DNA of 64,000 nucleotides from Methanosarcina barkeri 3 (GTDB taxonomy: Archaea; Halobacteriota; Methanosarcinia; Methanosarcinales; Methanosarcinaceae), in NCBI RefSeq assembly GCF_000970305.1, contig NZ_CP009517.1, positions 3,968,001 through 4,032,000 of the forward strand. Direction: 5' to 3'. The position numbers and the translations under genes are program-made. The notes beneath the pieces were generated by a model. The model had not been told where the DNA came from. It did no database searches and was given only the letters and a program-made list of their open reading frames with translations. Below are positions 63,632-64,000 of the stretch, piece after piece (the stretch's first letter is position 1; each line of letters begins with the position of its first letter).

Positions 63632-64000
63632 CTTCGGTTTGTATATATTTTCAGGTACATCAGCCTTTCAGACTGCGCAGGTTCTGGCCTGATGACCGAA
63701 CAGGTTTTTTCCGCTATTTTGACGAGAGAAGCAACAGGGAGATCTTTGAAAGAGTAGCCCGGAAATGCTACATTCCCACAAACAGACTCCTCCTGGACTC
63801 TCTTGATGAACATAAAGGAGAATTCAGGTTTTCTCTCTCGGTTACCGGAACCCTGCTCGAACAATGCGAACTCTGGGAAAAAGATACCCTAGAAGGGTTC
63901 AGACAGATGGCAGAAACCGGAGCAGTAGAATTTCTGGATGAAACATTTTATCACTCCCTTTCAAGCCTTTTTGAAGACAAAACTGAATTTATTGAGGAGA
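63628..64000 (+). CDS. GH57 alpha-amylase-like protein, cut by window end
   Basis: The first 124 codons only. The protein begins MTSVCIYFQVHQPFRLRRFW, the typical GH57 start with the active-site His of the QVHQP motif. It continues with RYFDERSNREIFERVARKCYIPTN, FSLSVTGTLLEQCELW and VEFLDETFYHSLSSLFED. It overlaps the upstream GH57 gene (ATGA), so both are translated from one message. The 3' end lies beyond the window. Confidence 0.88.
   Translation, partial: MTSVCIYFQVHQPFRLRRFWPDDRTGFFRYFDERSNREIFERVARKCYIPTNRLLLDSLDEHKGEFRFSLSVTGTLLEQCELWEKDTLEGFRQMAETGAVEFLDETFYHSLSSLFEDKTEFIEE

Overview
The window is chromosomal DNA of a methanogenic archaeon of the genus Methanosarcina. The evidence is the combination of archaeal genes (NreA, aIF1, archaeal riboflavin reductase, DUF356, DUF5350, DUF2298, Agl23-type protein), archaeal TATA-box promoters, A+T-rich intergenic DNA full of short tandem repeats, and a class II photolyase that strongly resembles the Methanosarcina enzyme. 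It is a normal chromosomal segment with one intact insertion sequence (IS110 family) and one probable wreck of an IS200/IS605-type element. No tRNA, rRNA or CRISPR array was seen.

Layout. 0.3-4.1 kb: proline biosynthesis, proA-proB-proC on the minus strand. 5.3-6.8 kb: small conserved archaeal proteins (DUF356, TOPRIM, DUF167). 7.1-7.3 kb: a promoter-driven two-hairpin RNA that fits the H/ACA guide architecture. 7.7-11.8 kb: amidohydrolase, universal stress protein, four-CBS protein, riboflavin-pathway reductase. 12.1-12.4 kb: paired palindromes of IS605 type. 13.7 kb: a 57-residue basic DUF5350 protein. 13.9-15.4 kb: IS110 element with a folded 5' leader that looks like a bridge RNA. 15.9-17.4 kb: moeA and a MoaD-like carrier. 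17.5-32.5 kb: membrane and surface-glycan genes (Agl23-like, DUF2298, glycosyltransferase-flippase fusion) mixed with CBS protein, cation/proton antiporter, P-type Ca-type ATPase, FAD oxidoreductase, DUF3303 with a complex leader RNA, and an aldehyde dehydrogenase. 32.9-34 kb: ArsR regulator and NikR. 34.7-36 kb: a phenylacetate-CoA ligase/F390 synthetase-like enzyme.

36.5-41.8 kb holds the most interesting unit: five overlapping or abutting minus-strand genes encoding a substrate-binding lipoprotein, a SAM methyltransferase, a radical SAM protein fused to the C-terminal lobe of a periplasmic-binding-protein fold, a BtuC/FecCD permease and its ATPase. A 20-bp palindrome sits at the predicted transcription start. 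I infer an uptake-and-remodelling system for a metal chelate, tetrapyrrole or similar compound; the substrate is unknown.

42.5-46.4 kb: small redox/metal genes (DUF134, NifX-like, DUF4405, DUF169, AhpD-like) and two paralogous zinc-finger/HTH proteins. 47.4-52.9 kb: a secreted cysteine-rich Ig/cadherin-like protein, a pyrimidine-dimer glycosylase, membrane proteins and the photolyase. 53.1-58.8 kb: an AAA ATPase with an MBL-fold hydrolase, purC, an HTH regulator overlapping nreA, and aIF1. 59.4-64 kb: a small winged-helix protein, purL, and two overlapping GH57-family genes, the last cut by the window edge.

Nearly every intergenic gap holds its own tandem repeat (11-28 bp units, 3-12 copies), each with a different unit sequence. 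Two genes (30803 and 43415/43481) appear to lack a canonical start codon where one is expected.
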